A stretch of DNA of 64,000 nt. Source: Tilletia caries (Eukaryota; Basidiomycota; Exobasidiomycetes; Tilletiales; Tilletiaceae). Under the pieces are notes generated by a model. That model ran no database searches and had not been told where the DNA came from. It saw nothing but the letters and a program-made list of their open reading frames with translations. A program made the position numbers and the translations under genes. This document shows, one piece after another, positions 44,267-53,455 of the stretch (position 1 is its first letter; each line of letters begins with the position of its first letter). The DNA lies in contig JALUTQ010000026.1 of NCBI GenBank assembly GCA_032718865.1, positions 1,054,001 to 1,118,000 on the forward strand, in the 5' to 3' direction.

Positions 44267-46018
44267 ATGGCTCCCAACATGTCGCGTAGCAAGCGGCGCA
44301 CGCCTTCTTCTCTTCCCTACGTCTTACCCAGAAACATCACTCGCGCCCGCGCCTCCAGCAGCATCTCTCGCGCACGCGCCTCCAACAACTGCCCCTTGCT
44401 CTCACGACGCGTTCATGGTCGCGACATTGGGACTGGTGAGTGATTGCAGATTGTGCGCCAGGCACATATCAGGCCTTCCGAAGCTACTATCTGACAGTTG
44501 TCAGCTTCTTTTGCTTTTCATCATCCTCAGGCTCAGAAGGTCGTGCCCTGCAAGTATTCCACAGCTCAAGCCAGGCTCCTGATCGTCGCCATGCGCCTGT
44601 TCAGCGTGCGCCTCATACTGCTGGTGAGTGAACTTCGTCGCGCTCCCATTTGCACCCAGATCCCAGAACTATCCTTTAACGGTCAAGTTTCCCTCTTCAG
44701 AACCAGCACTCTCGTCTGCCAACCTCCTCGAAGGGCGTACTCTCATCTCCAGCCCGACGTCGATCGGTGACCTGAGCTCTGGTCACTCTCTGGATCCGGC
44801 CATCCTCGTTACGCCTCCTTCAGGTCAGTCTGGTATCGTTTCGTGGCGCGTCTCAAAGATTAACTTACCACGTCCTTACTCCTTGAACTTCGTCTTCACA
44901 GCTGACATCTCCTTCAGCAATGGGTCAAGTCGGCCTGCCCAGTTGTCGCTGTCGCCCTTTCGTCCCAGCGAAGCCTCGTCTCCTTCAGCACCACCTCCTT
45001 CGCCAACACGTCCGGATGCCGTCAAGACCGAACCCGAATCCACATCGGACTCCGCTTGGATCGCCCCGGCTACATGGCGACCTCCAGGGCGCTACGTGCG
45101 CGTCCGCCACGCTCCGCCACGCTCCGCTGATGTCTCGTGGCGGCAATGTCGAGCTTGCTCGAGTTGTGGACGTCCTTCTCGGCGGCACGGTGTGCGCGCG
45201 TAAGCGCATTCGGTTCCTCAACGAGCCACCGCGCCCTCTGCTCTTCGAGGTCGAGGCCCTGACGCGTCTGCAGGGCCACAAAGGCATCACCCAGCTCCTC
45301 GATGTGTGCTTTACAACACACAAGGTCGACATCATCATGCCACTCTACTGGGGTACGCTGCAAGATCTTTTCGACCAGGCAAACGGCCGCGAACTGGAGA
45401 CGAGTCTGGCGAAGAACTTGACGCTGCAGCTTCTGGTCGCGGTCTCTTTCATCCACCGCAAGGAGGTCATTCATCTCGACATCAAGCCCGCCAACCTCAT
45501 GCTGACTCGAGACTTTACGATCAAGGTCGGTGACTTCGGCATCTCTGCGCTCGCCGGACAGAATTAAGACGCGTGCACGTACGGCACCCTCGAATATACA
45601 TGCCTCCTCGGATCCATCAAGCCCACGTTTCAAGTGGACGTCTGGTCGACGGGCTGCGTAATCGCGCATCTCTTTCTTGGCCGACCCCTCTTCACCAACT
45701 TGTACGATGCGGCCAGCTCCGTGGAAGACATACTACAGTTCACCGGTCATGCAGGAGGGCCCGTATTTGCACGAGCTCGGTTTTTCGCCGTCTGCGTTCG
45801 ACTTAACCATGGACTGGAGGCCGTTCGAATCTCAGGCATCGGCTATTCTTCAGGACGTGGACGGGGACGCGGCAGACATCATCGAGAAGATGCTTTGTCT
45901 TCAACCAAATCGTCGCCCTCACCTGGCGAATTTTTTCCCTCACAGTCTCTTCACCACCGACCCTCGTCCAAACCGGATCAATCCCATGCTCCCTCGCAGT
46001 AACGCGTCAATTCGATGA
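44267..46018 (+). pseudogene. Ser/Thr protein kinase gene, broken, inside hAT-type ends
   Basis: ATG at 44267 opens a basic leader. Exons are joined in phase 1 by introns with GTGAGT, GTGAGT and GTCAGT donors; a Pro/Ser-rich linker leads to a kinase domain from about 45080. N-lobe: NVELARVVDVLLGGTVCARK (ATP Lys) and E in FEVEALTRLQGH. Catalytic loop: VIHLDIKPANLM (HLD for HRD). DFG: VGDFGISAL. Then YGTLEYTCLLGS, DVWSTGCVIAHLFLGRPLF and NRRPHLANFF, nearest by pattern to CMGC/CDK-like kinases. Lesions: a 10 bp tandem duplication (TCCGCCACGC at 45103-45112 and 45113-45122) shifts the frame before the N-lobe. A TAA interrupts at 45565-45567 after the DFG region, and a further shift lies near 45750. 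TATA-like TATAAAA lies near 44170. Not functional as sequenced. Confidence 0.75.
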
Positions 46019-46246
46019 GACCACCGACGAGGGGTAGTGCTCCGATATGTTTCCTTCAAGTCTCCAGCCTCCATCTTATCAAGGAATCAAGTGACCTTTC
46101 CATCTTCAACATGCTCTCGTGCTCATCCTCCGCTACGCTATCCAGAAGTTCTTTGAGATCATGATACAATCTAAAAGCTATTGGAAAGATTGACTGCTTG
46201 CTAGCAGACGTCTCGTTCGAATGGACAGCACTGAATCCGAGCTCTC

Positions 46247-47955
46247 TCAAAGGTCCGGTAGCTTGTTTATCGTCTCCGCAATCTGCTTGACCTCGGCAGG
46301 AAGCCCAGAGAGCTCGTCCGCGCCGTGGATGAGCCAGTGTTTGGTCGAGACCAGTTTAGAGAGCGCCTTCGAAGACAGGCTTTGGCGCTTGCTGGTGCTG
46401 AAGAGCGCTGCCTGCGAGAAGACCCGTTCGACGGAAGATGAACTTCCTGGGATACCAAGAATCACTCGAGCAATCTTTGCAATATTGGGGAAGACGTTCT
46501 CGTTGTCGCGCCACCATTTGTACGGTGTTTCGTCGGAGTCTCGCCAAGGACAGTTCTTGATGTTGAGATACCGTGCCACCTCATCGGAATCGGTGTCCGT
46601 CTTCTTGCGTCTTTCTTCCGCAAGCTGTTGCTGTCGAAGTCGTTTAGCTTCTTGTAGCATCGTCGTTGAGGTTCCCGCTCCGTTTGAAGTGGAAGCCGTG
46701 GAAGCCAGCTGATTGTTTCCTTGACCCTGCCCTAGCCATTCGCTCATGATGTCCCGCAGCGCCTTCTCAGCTTCCTTTCCATACGTTGGGTAGGCCAATT
46801 CGAAGAGCTCCATACGATTGGCGGGATCCAGCAACGCTGCGACGAGCGTGTATCGATTGTGGAGCGCAAGGGTGCGATACTTCAAGAGCTTTGAGCTCAT
46901 GGCCGCCAAGAAGGACTTCAGCGATTCCGTCGTCTCCTTTCCGAGATCTGCCGTGTCCAGTTCGGCGACGGTGGCCTTGATCTTGTCACGGAGACTGGCG
47001 TGGTGATCGAGGACCATGTATAGCGTTCCACGAGCCTTCTCGAGCTCCTTGGTTGCCTCTGATGCCAGCTCCAGGATCGGCATCAGAAACTCCAACATTG
47101 TCCATTCCGATTTGGTGAGCAGGTAGGAGCCCAGCTTGTCGCTCTTCTTTCCGATGTTGGCGCGACAGTGGGAGTCAATCGCCTCGCGAATCTTGAGCGC
47201 CACCCTGATCATCCGGAAGTGGGAGTTCCAGCGTGTAGCATTTGGCTTCGGGGGAAAGGGCGCTTTGGCCAGCTTGGGCCTCCTGTGATACTCCTTGGCC
47301 ATGGTGGTGCGAAAGTCGTCCCTCCTTCCACTGCCTCTATGGATAGACGTCGTGAACGCCTCCAGCTTGGTGACGGCGTTGACCTTGGTCTTGGAGATCC
47401 GCGTCTTGGAGGGCCCATCTACCTCTGGGCCGCCGCCGTCGTCGGAGAGCAGCTCACCTGCCTCTGGACCCATGTCCTCTTCGCCCGAGGATTCATAATC
47501 GACAGAGCTGAGACCGATGCCTTCACTTGAGCAGCCGACTTGCGATCCAGCGTGACTTGTCCACGTCCCTTCGGTTGGAGTTTGTCGAGCTCGGGAGCGT
47601 ACTCCAGCACGTCCATCATCCTGTGGTTGGTACCGGTGGAATCGCTGGTAACGGATCCAGCCCACTTGTCACCGAGGTCGTTGGCTAGTAGAGTCCTCGC
47701 CAAGTGCCCGCTGAAAGTGGCTCCCGTGTGCTTCTCCTTCAGGACATCGAAGGACAGTAGCGTCTCGCTGAACTCCCAGTATCGATCGACGTATGTTGCC
47801 AGCATGGCTACGAAAGAATACTGGAAGCCCTTGGTCGTCCATGCGTCGTGCTGTACGGAAAAGAGTGTGTCGATACCTTGCAGCCGTTTCTTCATGTCCG
47901 ACTCCAGATTGCCGTGGAAGACGGCAAGGTCGCGTCGGATGGTGGCGCCGGACAT
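46247..47955 (-). pseudogene. hAT transposase, N-terminally and internally deleted
   Basis: RNase-H-fold transposase of the hAT superfamily. Frame 1 (47955-47419) has SVQHDAWTTKGFQYSFVAML (first catalytic region, HDxW) and SVTSDSTGTNHRMMDVLE. Frame 2 (about 47580-46247) has the region before the insertion (FPPKPNATRWNSHFRMIRVA), EFLMPILELASEATKELEKA and the C-terminal dimerisation part, FPNIAKIARVILGIPGSSSS then ERVFSQAALFSTSKRQSL. Between them the usual R-C-x-A-H-x-L-N-L block is missing and the frame changes near 47530, so a piece has been lost. No BED zinc finger precedes the ATG at 47955. Dead copy. It is only distantly similar to the intact transposase at 53.5 kb. Confidence 0.8.
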
Positions 47956-48215
47956 GAGCAGGTTCCGATTTCCAATACATCGAATGATGCATCATGTCTG
48001 TGTGGACTCGTTTGAGTCTGGCCGGTCAAGTGGTTCACCAAACCCTGAACAAAGACCTTGTTACAGAAAGGTCATCGCTGCCCGCCATCCCTCCAAACTC
48101 ATGACCGCAGGGAGTAGAAGCAAAGCGCAGAGGCGCAGCAACGATGACCAACAAGAACGATCCAAGGGAGTGAGAACAGCGTAATGCCAACTCTGAATGT
48201 CAACAGACCAGTGCT

Positions 48216-48334
48216 TTTTCAAAGGTCATATGACCTCTATTTTGAGGCCTGGTCATATGACATGACTCCTATTTGAGTTTCGCTCCGGACCCTGGTCATA
48301 TGACATGACTCCTATTATAGGTCATATCGGGTCA
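48216..48334. repeat. right palindromic repeat array
   Basis: Three CATATGAC palindromes (near 48223, 48252, 48297) and two copies of GGTCATATGACATGACTCCT, in reverse orientation to the left array at 43876-44110. Confidence 0.7.
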
Positions 48335-48831
48335 TATTCACCAAATCGCCTGGAAAACGCTATTTTAGGCTCGAAATCCTCCCTTGTCGGCCTGTGCAAG
48401 TCCTTCAGAGCTATCAAAGTCCATTCAAACGAGAAAAATTTCGTCAAAAAGGCCTTGCGGCGTCATCGACGGTGCTTCGGAGGTTGAGCAGTGATTATGG
48501 GTTGATCTTCCCGGTGCGGCGATTATATAAGCACGTCTTTGACGCGTCGCAACGCGCCTGACGCGTCGATTAGCAGCGTGACCTTTGGAACCGACGTGTT
48601 TTCACCTCATCTTCCACTCTTCAACTTCATCTGACATCTCCTCAGACCTCCGCCGCACTCATCTAATCCGTCGCCTTCAAGACGCACACGACGCCCACTC
48701 CCTGTCTGGCAATCTCCCTACGCGCATCGCGCCAGCAGCTACCTGTGTCCGTGAGTAGCTACTCGAAGCTGTTACCCTGGCCAACCTGTTACTGACTCAG
48801 TTACTCTCTTCCTTCACAGCAGCAGAACCAG
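48335..48831 (+). promoter_or_regulatory. promoter and 5' UTR with intron, ACGCGT motifs
   Basis: TATATAA at 48524-48530 is followed by two ACGCGT sites (48542-48547, 48561-48566), the core of the fungal MluI cell-cycle box, and a further AACGCG between them. A 5' UTR intron is likely at 48751-48819 (GTGAGT to TTCACAG), ending 12 bases before the ATG at 48832. A similar TATA plus GACGCG-repeat layout precedes the hAT transposase gene (about 53241-53320). Confidence 0.4.
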
Positions 48832-50229
48832 ATGCAATTTGCAGTCACCCACCTTCCTCGCTTCGTCGTCATGACCGAGTCCGTAAGCGCCATGAACCAG
48901 GAAGCCGTGCGCGCGGCCATGCAGGCGGAGTTGGATGGCGTTGACGCCATCGCTCGATTCCGGTTTGACGACGACTTCAACATCTACTCTTTCGGTCAAA
49001 CAATCGACGCCATTCCCAATGCATCGCCGGGGCTGACGGCTTCTCTACGCAAGGTTGCATACGCATTCGATGAGCCGGACACCCACGCCGAGGCTTTTCA
49101 ATCCACCCCATCGCTCTCGTTCCCACAGTCTCAAGAACGGTACAAGGCACTTCAGGAGCGGCTCAACTACGACGAGTACCTACAGTTTACATCGAGCCAG
49201 TCACAGCAGATGGGTACGCCAGCACAATCCCAGTCGCAGTCGACAACACAAGCTGCGTCGACGCCATCTGCTTTCCGCGCTCCTCCCTGCGCTCAACCTT
49301 CTAAGCTACAGATCCCAAATCGCGAACCTGAAGCACCCAATCCCAGACGATCTCCTCGCGGCGTCACCCAGTCTCGTCGTCTCTCGGGATACGCTGTTGG
49401 AGAAGAGTCAGAGGAGCGTAGTCGCGGCACCCATCGTTCACCAGTACCAGGCTCGTCCTCGAAGCCCCAAGGCCAAACAGGTTCCGCGTCGTCCACCAAG
49501 ACGCTCTCACTGTCGAGCAGCGACTCTGAGGCGGCGCAAAGCGAGAAAGAAGACTTCGACTCAGGCCGCCCTCGGCCTCGCCCACGACGCGCTCGTCCGG
49601 CCTCCAAGAGGTCCGACTTTGTCGTTCCGGACAGCGACTCTGAGGAATGGGATGTGCCTGTTACCGGATCCAAGCGAACCTCGGGTCCAGTCCATGAAGA
49701 TGCTCGCGAGCCAGTTTCCAAGAAGGCCGACAGCGGCTCTTCCAAGAACACGTCCCGACAGCCTCCTGTCCCGCCTACACGTCAAGAACGCGAGCAGCAT
49801 GCCGCTGCGGCCAAGATGAACGCCCCTTCGAAGAGGACACGCACTGAGTCCGCTCAATCGGGTGTAGTCACCATCGAGGACGACGATGATGACGACACAC
49901 CCCGCGCTGGGAGAGTGTTCAACGGGAAGAACGCTCACAAGCGCTTCATGGAGAACGACATCGCCATCTCCACTGCCGCCAAGAACAGCATTCTCGGCGC
50001 TGTGCAAGACTCGGATGCCTACGATGGCTACAAATACCTCAGCAGCGAATGGACGGACGGTACGAAGACGTGCGTGAAGGAAAAGTGGTGTACGTGTAGC
50101 GATCTAGCACGAGTAGAGATTCGAGGCACACCATGTAATGCGAGGAAACAGAATAATGAAGGCGACTCGCAATTCGCAAGAAGTTTGGAACTTGGGCAAG
50201 ATGCGGGGAGCCGAAAAACGAGCAAATGA
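48832..50229 (+). CDS. Ser/Lys-rich hypothetical protein
   Basis: Not recognised. Open for 465 codons from the ATG at 48832. The first 110 residues look folded and acidic (MNQEAVRAAMQAELDGVDAI, RFDDDFNIYSFGQTIDAIPN). The middle is low-complexity: Gln/Ser-rich, then Ser/Asp clusters of casein-kinase type (LSLSSSDSEAAQSEKED), basic patches (RPRPRPRRARPASKR) and VVTIEDDDDDD. The part after residue 410 (EWTDGTKTCVKEKW) may end in a donor at 50090 (GTACGT), and the last 45 codons then would be intronic. The acid/base blocks suggest a nuclear protein. Its position between two DNA transposons suggests it may be element cargo, but no ends matching it were found. Confidence 0.45.
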   Translation: MQFAVTHLPRFVVMTESVSAMNQEAVRAAMQAELDGVDAIARFRFDDDFNIYSFGQTIDAIPNASPGLTASLRKVAYAFDEPDTHAEAFQSTPSLSFPQSQERYKALQERLNYDEYLQFTSSQSQQMGTPAQSQSQSTTQAASTPSAFRAPPCAQPSKLQIPNREPEAPNPRRSPRGVTQSRRLSGYAVGEESEERSRGTHRSPVPGSSSKPQGQTGSASSTKTLSLSSSDSEAAQSEKEDFDSGRPRPRPRRARPASKRSDFVVPDSDSEEWDVPVTGSKRTSGPVHEDAREPVSKKADSGSSKNTSRQPPVPPTRQEREQHAAAAKMNAPSKRTRTESAQSGVVTIEDDDDDDTPRAGRVFNGKNAHKRFMENDIAISTAAKNSILGAVQDSDAYDGYKYLSSEWTDGTKTCVKEKWCTCSDLARVEIRGTPCNARKQNNEGDSQFARSLELGQDAGSRKTSK

Positions 50230-50776
50230 GAGTCAAGAACGTTCAAGCCGGTACAGATCGCGTATCGCGCGACTCCTCATCCTTCGAGAGAAAAGGAAGG
50301 AATAGTCTCTCTGGCTTCGCTATTGCAGGGCACTCTCCTCAGCTTGAACAAATGAGCAGCCTCACGAACTCGAGCCCTACACAGTGGAGAAATTCAGCCG
50401 GAGCCATGCGCCCAATCCGTAGAAGAGCTTGAGGATACAGCGTACACCTCGAAGCATCGCTGCCATTGATTGCGCCGTGCCAGGGTTTTTCCGCCTCGTC
50501 TTTCTTTACCTCACACTTGGTTGCCGCGGTGCCGGTTGCCGCTGAAAGCAGTTTTTGGTTCACGACTTAATTTTCGACGTCGACCTTTTTCGAGTGTCCA
50601 TGGATGATGGACGTCATTCGTAACCTCTCGGAAAAAATAGTTCTGGGACAGCGTTGGTGGCAAGCGGAATAATTGAGGGAAGATGTAGCGAAGGAGAGGA
50701 ACAGCAAGGAAGTGGACATGATGGAGCAGTAATGTGCGCGTGTCCGTGTTGGTGCTGCATGAATTTCTTGAAGGGC
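50230..50776. other. intergenic, nothing seen
   Basis: 3' region of the Ser/Lys-rich ORF and of the pseudogene at 50777. No feature supported. Confidence 0.5.
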
Positions 50777-51778
50777 TCAGCATGATTTTCTGAAAGTGCT
50801 CAGAAAACAGGGGGCGTAGCTGCGATAGGCATCCGGAAGCATCCTGAGCGACGGCTCCATCACTCCGGGGAAGCGATTGTCGTGGAAGTTCTTTGTCGCT
50901 TCGTAAAATGCGCGATGGTCGGTCTGTAACTGCTTGATGGCGCTCGCTATCGGTTCGGCCACCCCGAGTTTCTGTGAGAGGAGAAGACACATCTAACTTC
51001 AGCGTTGTGTATATTGTCTCCAATCTTCAACAGACATGATTGAGACTCGCCTTGAACGCTCCAGCTGCATACGAAAGTGCTTTGGTGGCCTTGTCCATAT
51101 GTCCATCAGGCTGATAGGTCCAGTAAAGATTCCAGTACACACTACACTTGGTACAGATCGTCACCCTTCGCGACAGCGCGCGCAGAGCTCTTCGCGCTAG
51201 AATCGCCGTGGATCAGGGGAGGAGAGATAAACGCTAGCTTCCGTCAGCTTTGTTGGAGGGATAAGGTTAAGGAAGTATGACTCACTGGACCAGAGCAGTC
51301 GAGGCGGAATGGAGGATGTCGAGAACACGATGGTAGCCTTCGTCCGTATCGAATTTTTGAAAGGGCGAACTTAATGGCCGCCCCCATGCATCAGAGCAGT
51401 GTGTGCAGGATAACCTTGGTAAATCCACGACTTTGATTTTCCGCTCATGATTTTCTCTCCAAGGCAATGCCCTTCACATCAACTTCGAATGTTCTCAAAC
51501 TTGGCAAGGATGCTCAATAAGGTGTGCTCCATACGCGTGTAAAATTTGGGCACCGGTTTATATGTGCCTTGTGGAGAACTCAAGGGGGCGGCCTCGGAGC
51601 CTTTTCCCGCCCTAGGGCGGCCATTAAGTTCGCCCTTTTTTTGAAAAAGCGACTGCCGAGTACAAGTTTCAGAACTCATTCCCGACGTCTGCCGTCGCGC
51701 GAGGTAGATCCAGAAGGTCGGCCGCTGTGAACGCGATCAGAGATGAAAGAAGGATCGCGGCGAACGGAGTCGGACCAT
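50777..51778 (-). pseudogene. broken paralogue of the secreted protein at 25644, hit by a MITE
   Basis: Minus-strand remnants follow the 25644 gene exon by exon. From ATG 51778 a signal-peptide remnant reads ILLSSLIAFTAADLL (compare IFLSSLVAFTTADLA) after a shift, with an in-frame TGA soon after. Exon 1 end FDTDEGYHRVLDILHSASTA stops at a GTGAGT donor. Exon 2 remnant YQPDGHMDKATKALSYAAGA ends before GCGAGT, a mutated donor. Exon 3 is FYEATKNFHDNRFPGVMEPS (compare FKDPRFPEAMHQ). A 276 bp MITE (51362-51637) is inserted in exon 1. Frameshifts, stop, damaged donor and insertion all say it is dead. Confidence 0.7.
51362..51637. mobile_element. 276 bp hAT-type MITE
   Basis: Non-autonomous element with 22-24 bp inverted ends (AGGGCGAACTTAATGGCCGC at 51362 and its reverse complement ending CGCCCTT at 51637). 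It is flanked by an 8 bp target duplication TTTTTGAA (51354-51361 and 51638-51645). The ends share GGCGxxxxTAATGGCCGCCC with the complete hAT element at 52331-56175, so that element's transposase is the likely mover. No coding capacity. Confidence 0.85.
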
Positions 51779-52330
51779 ATCGATAAGACTGTGGGGCAAG
51801 GAAGAGACAGTGTGGGAGATGGAGAGCTAAACAGGGAAGGGCTAGTTAGAGCTTGAACTTGGTAGGGAGGGAGAGGCTTGGAGACGGATGAGCGATGAGC
51901 TTTCTCCGTTCTTATAGGGCCACCTTCGTGCGTCGGTTACGGAAGCATGAACGTCCCGTCGGCTGCGCCCAGGCACGGAGACGGCAGAACGGAGACGAGC
52001 AAGCTCATTACGGGTTCCGGAGCTCGAGACGACAGCCGTCGGTGAACTCATTTCGTGAGCAGAGTTCTCACCTCCTCTCTTTTCAGAGAGCGACTCCTGC
52101 TCGACTACCACTCGTTCTCCTTGAGTTCGCACACTGCTCTACTACATAATCCACGAGCGTGTGCGAACGCTTCGCAGTTTCCCTCCGTTCTTGCTAACGC
52201 TCCCGTTTTCGTTCTCCACCCTTCCACACCCTCTATTCCCTCGCATCGCTTTTTCCTGCTATGAGTAGGTTTTGAGGCGCGATGCTACCTCATTCTTTGG
52301 CGCCGGCTCCGTATTGTACGCATTTAATCT
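51779..52330. other. spacer between MITE-hit pseudogene and hAT element
   Basis: Former promoter region of the pseudogene. No gene recognised. The last eight bases (52323-52330, TTTAATCT) are the left target duplication of the hAT element. Confidence 0.5.
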
Positions 52331-52750
52331 AGGACTTTTCTAATGGCCGCCCCGGGGCGGGTACGCATGGAGAATGTTCTTAAGCCCGCCCCCCACCTTT
52401 CAACGCGCCTCAGGTTTCCGCCCCCCCCCCCATGATCATTACGTAAGTCTCAATTATGTAATCTTATCTCACGCCTCGCATATCGACACGTTGGAGTGTA
52501 GTTGGTGATCGGTGATCACGCTATGAAGACCGGGAGGGGGGCGGTTTTGGGTTCGGAAAGCAGCGGTGCTAGGAGGGGCGGGCTCAATTGGAGCAGTGAC
52601 TGCTCGCAAGCCTTGCCAAGTGGCTTGCACTCAAGCCCCTACTTTCCTCATCGGCCTCAAGCGGGCTTGTCAAGTGCTTGGGTCTTTTCCCGGGTAAATG
52701 ATTATGTAATATATATAGCTGTAATTTCTGGTTTGGTCCGAAAAAGAAAA

Positions 52751-52817
52751 GGCCGAGTCCGGTGGCTCAGTGGTACTCCACACGTCAAAGTCGCGGGTTC
52801 GAGTCACACGTGTGCCA
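52751..52817 (+). ncRNA. tRNA-like pseudogene / SINE-like Pol III module
   Basis: TGGCTCAGTGG (A-box like) and GGTTCGAGTC (B box) lie 36 bp apart between GGCCGAGTCC and a T-rich stretch (ATAATTTTTTTATATA) that could end Pol III transcription. The T-stem does not pair and CACACGT/ACGTGTG pair instead, so it is not a working tRNA. Confidence 0.45.
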
Positions 52818-53455
52818 TATAATTTTTTTATATATATTTTATAGTGAGGATGAGGAGCACAGCTTGGGCACAGCTCAGTGCGACTGTACTCGTATGTATG
52901 CTCAGGCCAGGTCAGAGCCTGAAGCCTCTGGTTTGTCTACGGGTCCTTCCTTCGGGCTGTTAGTGGCCGCAGCGCGTTCCAGGTTTACAGGCTTCGGGCG
53001 AGTACTGATAAAAGAACGGGGGGTTGTGAGGCATTAGGCTGCCCACCCTAATGCTGTAACTGCGCTCCATGCTCTACGATTGTCCTAGACATTCAGCCAG
53101 CATGAGCCAACCCTGTAAACAGTACACCTGAGTCGATGACAGCATATAGGCCTGTACACCTCTTCCCTCATAGCCATGCCCTATGCATATGGCCTCTTTA
53201 TGGCCCATGAGGCATAGGTAAATTCCAAAATGATTATCATTGGTATAAACGCGCTGACGCGACTTCTCGTTGACGCGACTACGCTGACCGCGTTCGCGTT
53301 GCGTAGTCACGCGTTCTACCAAACCTCAGCAGCAACGACTCTTGACTCTTCCATCGACCGTCTCTCACCTTCCAACCACCACCAACGCTTACCGGCTTCC
53401 TCTACAGACTACAGTTCACTCTCACCTTTCCATTACCTTCCAATCTTCATAGATC

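Larger units (their letters stand above)
43876..48334. mobile_element. hAT-type DNA transposon with palindromic ends and kinase cargo, defective
   Basis: Both ends of this 4.5 kb stretch carry the same arrays of short motifs: the palindrome GGTCATATGACC or its half, ATAATAGGAGT and GGTCATGTCATATGACCAG. They are at 43876-44110 on the left and in reverse at 48216-48334 on the right. Inside are a broken protein kinase gene (+) and a broken hAT transposase gene (-). Clustered palindromic sites at both ends are what transposase-binding subterminal repeats look like. I could not fix the exact termini or a target duplication, so the limits are approximate. The simplest reading is one defective hAT element. 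Confidence 0.55.

Noticed and set aside
52751..52817. Functional tRNA gene
   Set aside because: T-stem and acceptor stem do not pair; only the internal promoter boxes are kept.
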